From positions 1 to 5,777 of the forward strand of contig JASLGJ010000150.1 in NCBI GenBank assembly GCA_030150085.1: a stretch of 5,777 nt of DNA. Direction: 5' to 3'. Source of the DNA: Candidatus Elarobacter sp. Its GTDB lineage: Bacteria > Vulcanimicrobiota > Vulcanimicrobiia > Vulcanimicrobiales > Vulcanimicrobiaceae. The position numbers and the translations under genes were made by a program. The notes beneath the pieces were generated by a model, which did no database searches, had not been told where the DNA came from, and worked only from the letters and a program-made list of their open reading frames with translations. This document shows positions 1 through 5,777 of this stretch, one piece after another. Position 1 is the first letter of the stretch; the number at the start of each line of letters is the position of its first letter.

Positions 1-4
1 CCCC

Positions 5-42
5 GGCTGCGCTCAGGCGCCGTCAGGCGCCTGAGCGCAGCC
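5..42. repeat. Perfect 17-bp inverted repeat with 4-base loop (strong hairpin)
   Basis: Arms 5-21 and 26-42 are exact reverse complements around the loop GTCA (22-25). With one bulged base at 43, the stem extends by three more pairs (2-4 with 44-46). No T-run follows it on the plus strand, and the minus-strand flank is cut by the window edge. It may be a terminator for a gene outside the window or for the lost gene represented by the remnant at 36-156, or a dispersed palindromic element. The structure is certain; the role is not. Confidence 0.85.
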
Positions 43-156
43 CGGGCCGGTCGCGTCCCGCGGCGCCCCCCCCAGCTCGGGGAAAAACAGCTCGAAATCA
101 AACGCAACGCCCAAGGGTGCGTAAGCGCAGGGGTTGCCGTCGCTCTGCGCAGCGGG
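36..156 (-). pseudogene. Remnant of a receptor C-terminal two-Cys domain
   Basis: The minus strand here encodes residues such as AAQSDG, FDFELFFPEL and GC. These match AAQSDGITVAYARFG, AFELRFPEL and GC in the first C-terminal repeat of the receptor gene at 2010-5258. By hand, 74-156 aligns without gaps to 2572-2654 with 62 of 83 bases identical. To the left there are two indels relative to that gene: one base fewer in the C-run at 66-73, and about 11 bases missing near 46-54. Together they restore the reading frame over a net loss of four codons. Only the middle of the domain survives: there is no start codon, no first cysteine and no C-terminal strand, and the frame ends at TGA 13-15 inside the hairpin. 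I read it as the decayed tail of a paralogous gene. The open frame runs upstream into the transporter start without a plausible start or ribosome site, so I do not call a gene. Confidence 0.65.
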
Positions 157-242
157 CTGAGCTCGGCTCGGCGACGTGAGGCTTGCTCTCCCGCTCAGGG
201 GTGCGGGGTAGCGCCGTCTTCGTGCGTCCCCGGCGGGGCGGG

Positions 243-248
243 TATAGC
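243..248 (+). promoter_or_regulatory. Candidate -10 element for the MFS gene, possibly leaderless
   Basis: TATAGC lies in a GC-rich stretch and ends six bases before the ATG at 255, so transcription would begin at or next to the start codon. The matching -35 region (about 219-224, TTCGTG) is a poor match to TTGACA. No Shine-Dalgarno-like sequence stands 5-10 bases before the ATG. From 157 to 254 I see nothing else beyond this candidate. The call rests on a short motif only. Confidence 0.3.
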
Positions 249-254
249 CTCGCA

Positions 255-1535
255 ATGGAGATCTTCGCACCGCTGCGGACGCTGGACGCGAAGCAGCGCC
301 GGGCGTTCATCGCGGCCTTCCTGGGCTGGTGCCTGGACGCGTTCGACTTCTTCTTGGTGACGTTCGTCGTCACCAAGATCGCGGGCGATTTCGGCAAGGC
401 CATCCCGGAGGTCGCGTTCGCGATCACGATCACGCTGATGATGCGCCCACTGGGCGCGCTGATCTTCGGCCTGCTGGCCGACCGCTACGGGCGGCGCGGG
501 CCGCTGATGGCCAGCGTGCTGCTCTACTCGCTGTTCGAGCTCGCGACCGCGTTCGCGCCCAGCTTCGGCGTCTTCATCGTGCTGCGCGCGCTGTACGGGA
601 TCGCGATGGGCGGGGAGTGGGGCGTGGGCGCGGCGCTCGCGCTCGAGACGCTGCCCGCGCAGGCGCGCGGCATCGCCTCGGGCATCCTCCAGCAAGGGTA
701 TGCGACCGGCTACCTGATCGCGGCGCTGGTGTTCGGCATCCTGTTCGAGCGGATCGGCTGGCGCGGGATGTTCGTGCTCGGCGCGCTGCCGGCGTTCCTG
801 GTGCTCTACATCCGCGCGGGCGTCGAGGAGTCGCCGGCCTGGAAGGCCGGTCACGCGGCGCGCCTGGGGCATCACGGCGGCGACCTGTGGCGCTCGTTCC
901 TGCGCAATCCCGTGCTGTACCTGTACGCGATCCTGCTGATGGCGGCGTTCAACTTCATGTCGCACGGCTCGCAGGACCTGTTCCCGACGTTCCTCACCAA
1001 GCAGCACGGCTTTCCGCCCTCGATCGTGTCGACCATCGCGGTGATCGCGAACGTCGGCGCGATCGTCGGCGGCACGCTGCTGGGCGGGCTCTCGCAGCGC
1101 TTCGGGCGGCGCGCGACGATCCTTGCCTCGTGCGTGCTGGGCGCGCTGATCATCCCGCTGTGGAGCGGCATGCTGGGCGTGTCGGTGCCGCTGCTCGCGC
1201 TGGGCGGATTCGCGATCCAGTTCTTCGTGCAGGGCGCGTGGGGCGTCATTCCGGCGCACCTCAACGAGCTCTCGCCGGGCGGCGTGCGGGGCACCTTCCC
1301 GGGGCTGACCTACCAGATCGGCAACCTGCTCTCGGCCTTCGCGGCGCAGTGGGAGGCGGCGTACGCCACGCGCAGCTTCCCGCTCGCACCGCCCGCGGGG
1401 GCGGACTACGGGCGCGCCATGGCGATCGTGATGGTCGTCGTCTTCGCGGCGGTGTTCGTGCTGACCGCGGTAGGGCGCGAGCGGCGCGGCGTCTCGTTCA
1501 CCGAAGCCGAGCCCGAGGGAGCGGAAGCGGCGTAG
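255..1535 (+). CDS. MFS carboxylate:H+ symporter, SHS (sialate/lactate, Jen1/NanT-like) family
   Basis: This 426-residue inner-membrane protein has about 12 hydrophobic segments, the usual MFS size. The major-facilitator loop signature GLLADRYGRR is at residues 72-81, with a second-half counterpart GLSQRFGRR at 278-286. TM1 carries the acidic LDAFDFF (27-33), and RALYGIAMGGEWGVG (111-125) is typical of the family. The best family marker is N-x-x-S-H-x-S-Q-D-x-x-x-T at 233-245, which matches the NXX(S/T)HX(S/T)QDXXXT motif known in the yeast lactate permease Jen1 and its relatives. Known members import lactate/pyruvate or sialic acid with protons; a small monocarboxylate is my preferred substrate, but this is not proven. 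ATG 255 is chosen because family similarity starts there. A TTG at 183 would add 24 unlikely residues. The hydrophilic tail after 407 is short and acidic. The gene stands alone on the plus strand and converges on the next gene with a 6-base gap. Confidence 0.9.
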   Translation: MEIFAPLRTLDAKQRRAFIAAFLGWCLDAFDFFLVTFVVTKIAGDFGKAIPEVAFAITITLMMRPLGALIFGLLADRYGRRGPLMASVLLYSLFELATAFAPSFGVFIVLRALYGIAMGGEWGVGAALALETLPAQARGIASGILQQGYATGYLIAALVFGILFERIGWRGMFVLGALPAFLVLYIRAGVEESPAWKAGHAARLGHHGGDLWRSFLRNPVLYLYAILLMAAFNFMSHGSQDLFPTFLTKQHGFPPSIVSTIAVIANVGAIVGGTLLGGLSQRFGRRATILASCVLGALIIPLWSGMLGVSVPLLALGGFAIQFFVQGAWGVIPAHLNELSPGGVRGTFPGLTYQIGNLLSAFAAQWEAAYATRSFPLAPPAGADYGRAMAIVMVVVFAAVFVLTAVGRERRGVSFTEAEPEGAEAA

Positions 1536-1541
1536 CGGCGC

Positions 1542-1943
1542 TCAGGAGCGGGCGGCGCGCTCGCAGGCGAGCAGCATGCGCCGCCCGATCACGCAGATCG
1601 GCACGTCGCGCCAGCGCGTCTCGACCCGCTCCTCCCAGGCATCGGTGAAGGTCGTGCCGTCGAGGCTCGCGACCAGCACGATCTCGCACTCGTTCTGGAC
1701 GTAGCGGAACTCGTAGGCGGTGTCGGCGAGGTCGGGCGCCTCGACCCCGTCGAGCGGCGCGCCGACCCGCGCCAGCGCGCGGTAGACGCGGGCCGCGTCG
1801 TCCACGTCGTACCAGAGCGTGTGGTCGTTCGCTTCCAGGGCGATCCCGTGGAGCTTGCGCGCCAGGCCGCCCACCACGAGCGCGCGCGCACGTTCCTTGG
1901 CGAGCGCGCACAGGAGCTCGGCTAGGACGGAGCGATCGGCCAC
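1542..1943 (-). CDS. Small nucleotidyltransferase-fold (MNT/AbiEii-like) protein, probably degenerate
   Basis: The protein has 133 residues, is probably cytoplasmic, and has no signal peptide or membrane segment. Residues 21-33 (ALVVGGLARKLHG) resemble the GG-containing start of minimal nucleotidyltransferases of the MNT/AbiEii/DUF6036 type, normally followed by a T-x-D-h-D-h-W metal-binding stretch. Here that stretch reads EANDHTLWYD (37-46): the first Asp (D40) is kept but the second is Thr42. A later FTDAWEERVE (99-108) and VPICVIGRRMLL (114-125) also fit the family. The usual ending, an AAGRPKDxxD-like helix, is missing: the frame stops just after ERAARS. The start is GTG at 1943, fixed by a perfect AGGAGG six bases upstream. 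Relatives often act as antitoxins beside a HEPN or other partner, but none is visible here. It lies 66 bases downstream of the receptor gene, possibly as the last gene of that unit. Family call moderate; activity doubtful. Confidence 0.75.
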   Translation of the reverse strand: MADRSVLAELLCALAKERARALVVGGLARKLHGIALEANDHTLWYDVDDAARVYRALARVGAPLDGVEAPDLADTAYEFRYVQNECEIVLVASLDGTTFTDAWEERVETRWRDVPICVIGRRMLLACERAARS

Positions 1944-1949
1944 GGTCGA

Positions 1950-1955
1950 CCTCCT
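1950..1955 (-). promoter_or_regulatory. Strong Shine-Dalgarno site (AGGAGG)
   Basis: On the minus strand AGGAGG stands six bases before the GTG at 1943 and decides that start. It contrasts with the receptor gene, which has no recognisable ribosome site, and suggests this gene is translated independently. Confidence 0.75.
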
Positions 1956-1978
1956 CTCGGAAGCGGGGAGACGAAGCT

Positions 1979-1998
1979 ACGGCGCGGTCGTGCGCCGT
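1979..1998 (-). terminator. Hairpin after the receptor gene, possible terminator or attenuator
   Basis: ACGGCGC (1979-1985) and GCGCCGT (1992-1998) form a perfect 7-bp GC-rich stem around a 6-base loop, 11 bases past the receptor stop on the minus strand. The sequence after the stem (AGCTTCGTCT) is only weakly T-rich, so intrinsic termination would be incomplete. It may reduce read-through into the nucleotidyltransferase-like gene. Confidence 0.4.
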
Positions 1999-2009
1999 CC
2001 CTCGCCCGC

Positions 2010-5000
2010 TCAGCGGATCCGGTACAAGCCGAGCTGCGGCGCGTATCCGAATGCCGGAAACGGGGCGGCATCGAGGCCGCGTGCGCGGATCTCGGCCAGC
2101 GTTCCCGCCGCGATCGTGGCGCAGCGCGCCAAACCATCGATCGCGAGCGGATCGGTGACGCGCAGTTCCAGCCACCGGCCCGCCGTGGCGATGCGCGGGG
2201 TGATCTTCCAGCCATCGGGCTGCGGACCGCTCGGGCCGCCGTTGACGTAGGCGCGCAGGGTGCCGAGCAGATGCTCTGCGAGCGGCCGCACGTTCGCCCC
2301 GCATGCCGTGTCCGCGCGCAAGGCGAACGGATCGGCGGGCGGCGTGGTGGGCAGCGGCGGTGCCGTCCGCGTGTCCGGCCCCGTTGCGAGCGTGCCGGAA
2401 GCGTACAGGTAGATGCCCAGCGCCGGCGTGAACAGCACGTAGGTCGTTCCGGGTTGCGCGTCCGCCGGAACGTAGCCGCCCTTCGTTCGGACCGCGTCCG
2501 CGGCCGCGACATGGACCGCGACGCAGCCCAGGAACGGAATCAGCCGATTGCGTCCCGCGGCGTGCCCGGCCAGCTCGGGGAAGCGCAGTTCGAAGGCGTA
2601 CGACGCGCCGAAGCGCGCGTACGCAACGGTGATGCCGTCGCTCTGCGCCGCGGGGAACGATGCCGGGTACGCTCCGTCCGTCGCGCGCGCGCGTTCGATC
2701 GCCTCGCGCTCGCGCTCGAGCGCCGCGAGCAGGGCACGCGCCTGGCTCAAGCGGACCGGGTCGCAGCTCGTTTCGGTGGTCAGCGGCGCGAACGGCTCCG
2801 CCGGAGGGCGCTCGGGCAGTGGTAGCGGGACGAACGACAGGGTGGACTCGCCTCCATCTGCCCGATCCTCGAGCGCGCTGGACGAGCCCTCGGTGCGGCG
2901 ACCGATCAGCGTCGCATAGCGGACGTCGATCTCGAATGGACGCAGCGGCGTCGCGACGGTCGCCAGCGGCGCCGCTCCCAGCCGGGCGAGCGGGACGCCG
3001 GCGCCGGCGAACCTCGGTGCGAGCGTGTTGAACGCATTGCGAACGCCGAGCTGGAGAACGCCGTGCGGAGTCTCCGTCCGCAACCCCAGCGACAGGGTCG
3101 CGAAGCTCGGGAGGTTGGCGGCGTTGTTCTTGGCCACGCCTTGGAGGTTGAGCAGCACGTCCGTGCCTCTGCCGGTGTGCCGGTCGAGCGTCACGCCGTA
3201 GCGCTGGAGCGGTACGCCGGGGAGCTGTCCGCCGCGGAGCAGCGTCGAGCCGAGCGCCACGCCGGCGCCGCTCAACGAGGTGACGGTCGCGGCTTGGCTG
3301 GCGAAATACGGCTCGATCACCAGCCCCTTCGCGCGGTGCAGCTCGGCCGCGACGCGAAAGCCCTGGTACACGCGGCGGCCGGTCGCGACCGGCTCCAGCA
3401 GCGCGATCCGGTCCGGTGCGAGTGGCGGTGCGCCGGCCCCGCAGGCGAGCGGCGCGTGCAGCAGTGCGTCGGCGGTCGCGGCGAAGCCCGAGCCGGCGAA
3501 TACCGGATCGGCTTCGACCGGGACGTATGCGCTCACGTACCCGCCGTGCACGACGTTGCGGTAGAGGTCGAGCGACAGCCGGTCGTCGCCGGCCCGGTGC
3601 TCGAAGCCGAGCTGCGCCTCGCTGCGAGTCGCGGTCGCGCCGTAGTCGCCCACGCCGGTGCCCAGTGCCGTGCCGCTCGCGCACACGAACTGCAAGTCGG
3701 CGACGTCCGCCGTCCGGACCGGTGGCGGCGGGGCGACCGCGCGCATTCCGCCGCCATAGCCGGCGCGCACCGTATCGTGCGCAGCGGCGAGGAACTGCGC
3801 GCTCAGGCGGGCGTTCCGGGTGGCGGTTCCCGAGGCCGATTCCGCTCCCGCCTGAGCGCTCAACCGCAGCCGTCGGCTCGCACGCAAATCGTCGCGCAGG
3901 GTGAACGTCGCGTACGGCGCGGTGAACGGCACCGCAAGCGTGAACGGAGCGCCGCCGCTCAACCCGACCGTTTCGCCAGCCGTACCGGTCGTGGTGGCGG
4001 TCAGCGCGGACGCGGTCAGGGTGTGGCGGGCCAGCGTCGCGGAAAGCGCGAGCGTGCCGCCGGCGGTGCGGCTCGTGGCCGTCGTGGCGAACGGCCGGGC
4101 AGATCCGGCGACCACGCGCGCCCGCTCGTCGAGCGCGTCGCGCTGGTCGTTGACGAAGCCTTGCGCGAAGACGGTCAGCAGGCCCACCGGCGCGGAGAAC
4201 GAGAGGCCGGTGACGCTTTGACCGCTGCTGCGCCTGGCGCCCGGCCCGAAGCTGCACGGAGCCAGCGCGGTGAAGGTTGCGCACGTCAGATCGGCCGCAC
4301 CGTTCGAGCCGACCAGGGTGAGGCGTGCGAGTGCCCCTGACGCGAAGGGGTACTGCAGGCGCAAGTAGTCGCCCGCGACCCGCGTCGCCTCGTGGTGCGG
4401 GAAGAACGCGCCGCTGGCATCGGCGAACGAGGAGCCGTCGAGCGGTCCCGCGTCGCGCTCCTCGGCGTGCACGTAGGCGATACCGAGTCGCCCCGCGCTG
4501 CCGCGCTCTGAAAAGCGCAGGCTCGCCCCGCCGGCCGACGCCTCGACCGCGCGCAGCGCCGACTGCCATGCGATGGTTGGGCTGAAGCCGGCGAAGTCCA
4601 CCGTCGCCGGAGAGCCGAGCTGAGCTTGCTCCGAGACCGACGCGCCCGCGAAGAGGCCCGGATCGATCGCCGGCCGGATGCCCCCGAACCCGCCCAGCGG
4701 CACTCCATCCAGCAACACGCCGCTGCTCGCGACGCTCTCGCCGTCGACGAGGACGCTGTCGAGCGGGCTCGTGCCCCGCACCGCGCTGCTGTTGTCGAGG
4801 GCGGGGCCCGAGCCCAGCGCGTCGCCCAGCGAGCGCGCGATGGCCTGCAGCGGCCCGTTGGCGCCGACGCCGCGGATGTCTCCACCGCCCTCGCGCACGC
4901 TGACGCTGCCGATTTGCTTGAGCTGCGAAACCGATGCGAGCCGCACGTCGATGGCGGTGGTCTGGTCGATCGCGATGGTGAACGGCGGGATGTCGGCGGG

Positions 5001-5258
5001 GCGAAAGCCCGGCTTGGTGACCCTGCCGCGATAGCTTCCCGGCGGCAGGTGCTCGAAACGCGCGATGCCGCGCTCGTCTGCATAGGCGAAGGCGGTGAGC
5101 GTGCCCGAGATCACGATGCGTGCCAGCGCCGCGGGTGCCGAGCTGCCCGCGACGGTCACGGTGACTTCAGCGCGGCCGAAACCGGCTTGCGCGAGAGCCG
5201 GCGCGCTCGACAGGCTCGCGAGCAGCGTCAGTATGACCGCAAGCGCGCGCGCGAGCAC
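2010..5258 (-). CDS. TonB-dependent-receptor-like outer-membrane protein with C-terminal tandem two-Cys domains
   Basis: The product has 1,082 residues. A signal peptide spans 1-23 (cleavage likely after ALA, before QAG). A carboxypeptidase-regulatory-like β-sandwich follows at about 29-106, with the typical DERGIARFEHLPPGSY pattern. IGSVSVRE (near 116-123) may serve as a TonB box. A plug-like region (about 113-213) contains AVRGTSPLDSVLVDG. Roughly 214-786 is β-barrel-like, with alternating polar and hydrophobic strands and scattered loop cysteines, ending near EIDVRYATLIGRR. Such proteins normally end at the last strand. This one continues for about 295 residues with a Pro-rich linker, a two-Cys repeat (828-956, Cys832/912), a second linker and a second repeat (979-1082, Cys986/1046). 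The presumed role is energy-driven uptake of an unknown ligand across the outer membrane. The GTG at 5258 is chosen because it places the signal peptide at the N-terminus. A GTG at 5384 would add 42 residues overlapping the upstream gene. It lies 5 bases after that gene with no Shine-Dalgarno, suggesting translational coupling. Confidence 0.85.
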   Translation of the reverse strand: MLARALAVILTLLASLSSAPALAQAGFGRAEVTVTVAGSSAPAALARIVISGTLTAFAYADERGIARFEHLPPGSYRGRVTKPGFRPADIPPFTIAIDQTTAIDVRLASVSQLKQIGSVSVREGGGDIRGVGANGPLQAIARSLGDALGSGPALDNSSAVRGTSPLDSVLVDGESVASSGVLLDGVPLGGFGGIRPAIDPGLFAGASVSEQAQLGSPATVDFAGFSPTIAWQSALRAVEASAGGASLRFSERGSAGRLGIAYVHAEERDAGPLDGSSFADASGAFFPHHEATRVAGDYLRLQYPFASGALARLTLVGSNGAADLTCATFTALAPCSFGPGARRSSGQSVTGLSFSAPVGLLTVFAQGFVNDQRDALDERARVVAGSARPFATTATSRTAGGTLALSATLARHTLTASALTATTTGTAGETVGLSGGAPFTLAVPFTAPYATFTLRDDLRASRRLRLSAQAGAESASGTATRNARLSAQFLAAAHDTVRAGYGGGMRAVAPPPPVRTADVADLQFVCASGTALGTGVGDYGATATRSEAQLGFEHRAGDDRLSLDLYRNVVHGGYVSAYVPVEADPVFAGSGFAATADALLHAPLACGAGAPPLAPDRIALLEPVATGRRVYQGFRVAAELHRAKGLVIEPYFASQAATVTSLSGAGVALGSTLLRGGQLPGVPLQRYGVTLDRHTGRGTDVLLNLQGVAKNNAANLPSFATLSLGLRTETPHGVLQLGVRNAFNTLAPRFAGAGVPLARLGAAPLATVATPLRPFEIDVRYATLIGRRTEGSSSALEDRADGGESTLSFVPLPLPERPPAEPFAPLTTETSCDPVRLSQARALLAALEREREAIERARATDGAYPASFPAAQSDGITVAYARFGASYAFELRFPELAGHAAGRNRLIPFLGCVAVHVAAADAVRTKGGYVPADAQPGTTYVLFTPALGIYLYASGTLATGPDTRTAPPLPTTPPADPFALRADTACGANVRPLAEHLLGTLRAYVNGGPSGPQPDGWKITPRIATAGRWLELRVTDPLAIDGLARCATIAAGTLAEIRARGLDAAPFPAFGYAPQLGLYRIR
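2013..2324 (-). repeat. Two-Cys domain, copy 2 in the receptor
   Basis: This segment encodes receptor residues 979-1082, the extreme C-terminus. Cys986 and Cys1046 are 60 residues apart. The copy lacks the GxYP segment but keeps DGWKITPRI, WLELRV and the closing GYAPQLGLYRI, which correspond to LGWTITYHP, AFALSAAP and YASPIGFYLI of the neighbouring exported protein. It is preceded by a linker of the form PLPxxPPADPFA, similar to the one before copy 1. Confidence 0.65.
2391..2777 (-). repeat. Two-Cys domain, copy 1 in the receptor
   Basis: This segment encodes receptor residues 828-956, with Cys832 and Cys912 80 residues apart. It opens with a helix-like, charged ALLAALEREREAIERAR, then DGAYPASF, SDGITVAYARFG, AFELRFPEL, the second Cys and a closing TTYVLFTPALGIYLYAS. 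The order and spacing match the domain at 5267-5623. The preceding linker has the form PLPxxPPAEPFA. Confidence 0.7.
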
Positions 5259-5263
5259 GGCGA

Positions 5264-5776
5264 TCAGGCGCTGATCAGATAGAAGCCGATCGGGGAGGCA
5301 TAGTAGATGCCGCTGTTGTGCGGCGGCACGAAGAGTCCCAGCGACTCCAACTGTTCCTTGTTGCCGCGGGCGATCTTCGAGCACGACAGCACCGCGGTGA
5401 AGCCCTGCAGCGTTGCGGGGTCGAGTTTGGGTGCGGCGGACAGAGCGAACGCGTGAGTACCCGGCATCGGGTGGTACGTTATCGTCCAGCCCAGCGACGC
5501 ATCCGTCACCGGGTCGACGCTGGTCGGGTAGCGGCCGTCCCTCTTGAGCGTTTCGACGTGGTCGACGTATTTCTGCAACAGCGCCAGCACGGGTTTCGCG
5601 GCGTCCTGGTCACCGCACGTGCCGCTCGCGACGGGAACCGGATGCTCGACGGCAGGAAGCCGCTGGGGAAGCGCGCTCGCGTGCGCTTTGACGGTGAGGA
5701 CTTGCGCGGATGCACCCGGACCGGCAAGGGCGGAAGCGATCAGCGCCGACGACAACATGGTCTTTATCGGCTTCAC
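5264..5776 (-). CDS. Exported small protein consisting of one two-Cys domain (unknown function)
   Basis: I do not recognise this 170-residue protein as a named family. Residues 1-24 form a signal peptide (MKPIKT, hydrophobic core, ASA before QV), so it is exported, probably to the periplasm. A low-complexity spacer (25-51) leads into a single domain (52-170): Cys54, a helix-like LALLQKYVDHVETLKRD, GRYPTS (81-86), GWTITYH, an AFAL strand, Cys132, and a closing GIYYASPIGFYLIS. Domain order and cysteine spacing (78 residues) match the two repeats at the C-terminus of the receptor encoded 5 bases downstream, so the two products are probably related partners. A disulfide between the two cysteines is inferred. 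The GTG at 5776 is preferred because it supplies the positively charged signal-peptide N-region. The ATG at 5758 would remove it. Only one base lies upstream in the window, so promoter and ribosome site are not visible, and a start further upstream cannot be excluded. GxYP resembles a motif of type IV pilin-like globular domains, but there is no pilin N-terminal helix. Confidence 0.8.
   Translation of the reverse strand: MKPIKTMLSSALIASALAGPGASAQVLTVKAHASALPQRLPAVEHPVPVASGTCGDQDAAKPVLALLQKYVDHVETLKRDGRYPTSVDPVTDASLGWTITYHPMPGTHAFALSAAPKLDPATLQGFTAVLSCSKIARGNKEQLESLGLFVPPHNSGIYYASPIGFYLISA
5267..5623 (-). repeat. Two-Cys domain, stand-alone copy in the exported protein
   Basis: This segment encodes residues 52-170 of the exported protein and is the most complete copy of the module: first Cys54, GRYPTS, GWTITYH, second Cys132, and a 38-residue tail ending in an aromatic strand. 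The distance from the second Cys to the end is similar in all three copies (about 36-42 residues). Confidence 0.7.
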
Positions 5777-5777
5777 G

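Noticed and set aside
66..73. A run of eight C bases as a phase-variation tract
   Set aside because: It lies in a decayed fragment with no intact gene to switch. The run is better explained as one of the two indels separating the remnant from its paralogue.
13..270. An 85-codon minus-strand frame as a real small gene
   Set aside because: It has only a GTG inside the transporter's coding start, no ribosome site, and the similarity is limited to the middle of a known domain. Treated as a remnant.
1559..1572. GCTCGC/GCGAGC inverted repeat just past the transporter stop as a terminator
   Set aside because: The 6-bp arms are separated by only two bases, there is no T-run, and it lies inside the coding region of the facing gene.
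195..1648. Long open frames overlapping the transporter on both strands
   Set aside because: They are highly charged, repetitive shadows of a clear 12-segment membrane protein.
3063..4340. A 425-codon open frame on the plus strand, antisense to the receptor
   Set aside because: It is compositionally an Arg/Ala shadow, with no ribosome site or recognisable motif, while the opposite strand encodes a coherent β-barrel.
1498..4569. A 1,023-codon open frame on the minus strand, in another frame of the receptor gene
   Set aside because: Its product is Arg/Ala/Gly-rich with no domain order, and it lies over the receptor and nucleotidyltransferase genes. Long stop-free shadow frames are expected at this GC content.
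5259..5384. Receptor start at the GTG at 5384, giving 42 more N-terminal residues
   Set aside because: It would bury the signal peptide and overlap the upstream gene by 120 bases. The GTG at 5258 directly precedes a normal signal peptide.

Overview
The window is very GC-rich. It encodes an outer-membrane receptor with a signal peptide, so the source is a diderm (Gram-negative-type) bacterium. The architecture of that receptor (carboxypeptidase-regulatory-like domain, plug, barrel) together with the GC content reminds me of the candidate phylum Eremiobacterota/Vulcanimicrobiota. That assignment is a guess from memory, not a search result.

Layout, left to right. Bases 1-254 hold no intact gene: a perfect 17-bp inverted repeat (5-42), a short decayed remnant of a receptor C-terminal domain on the minus strand (36-156), and the presumed promoter of the next gene. 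Bases 255-1535 (+) encode an MFS carboxylate:H+ symporter of the sialate/lactate (SHS, Jen1/NanT-like) family with its diagnostic motif intact. It converges, with a 6-base gap, on a minus-strand gene (1542-1943) for a small nucleotidyltransferase-fold protein that looks degenerate. Upstream of that on the minus strand come a hairpin (1979-1998), a 1,082-residue TonB-dependent-receptor-like protein (2010-5258), and a 170-residue exported protein (5264-5776) that touches the right edge. The last two genes are separated by only 5 bases and are almost certainly co-transcribed leftwards.

The main finding is a roughly 100-130-residue, two-cysteine domain that I do not recognise as a named family. 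It occurs once in the exported 170-residue protein, twice in tandem (each copy preceded by a similar Pro-rich linker) in a C-terminal extension after the receptor's barrel, and once as a pseudogene fragment at the left edge. If the receptor has standard topology, both its extension and the small exported protein would lie in the periplasm. The two genes therefore look like a receptor and a partner built from the same module. Its substrate and role cannot be read from the sequence.
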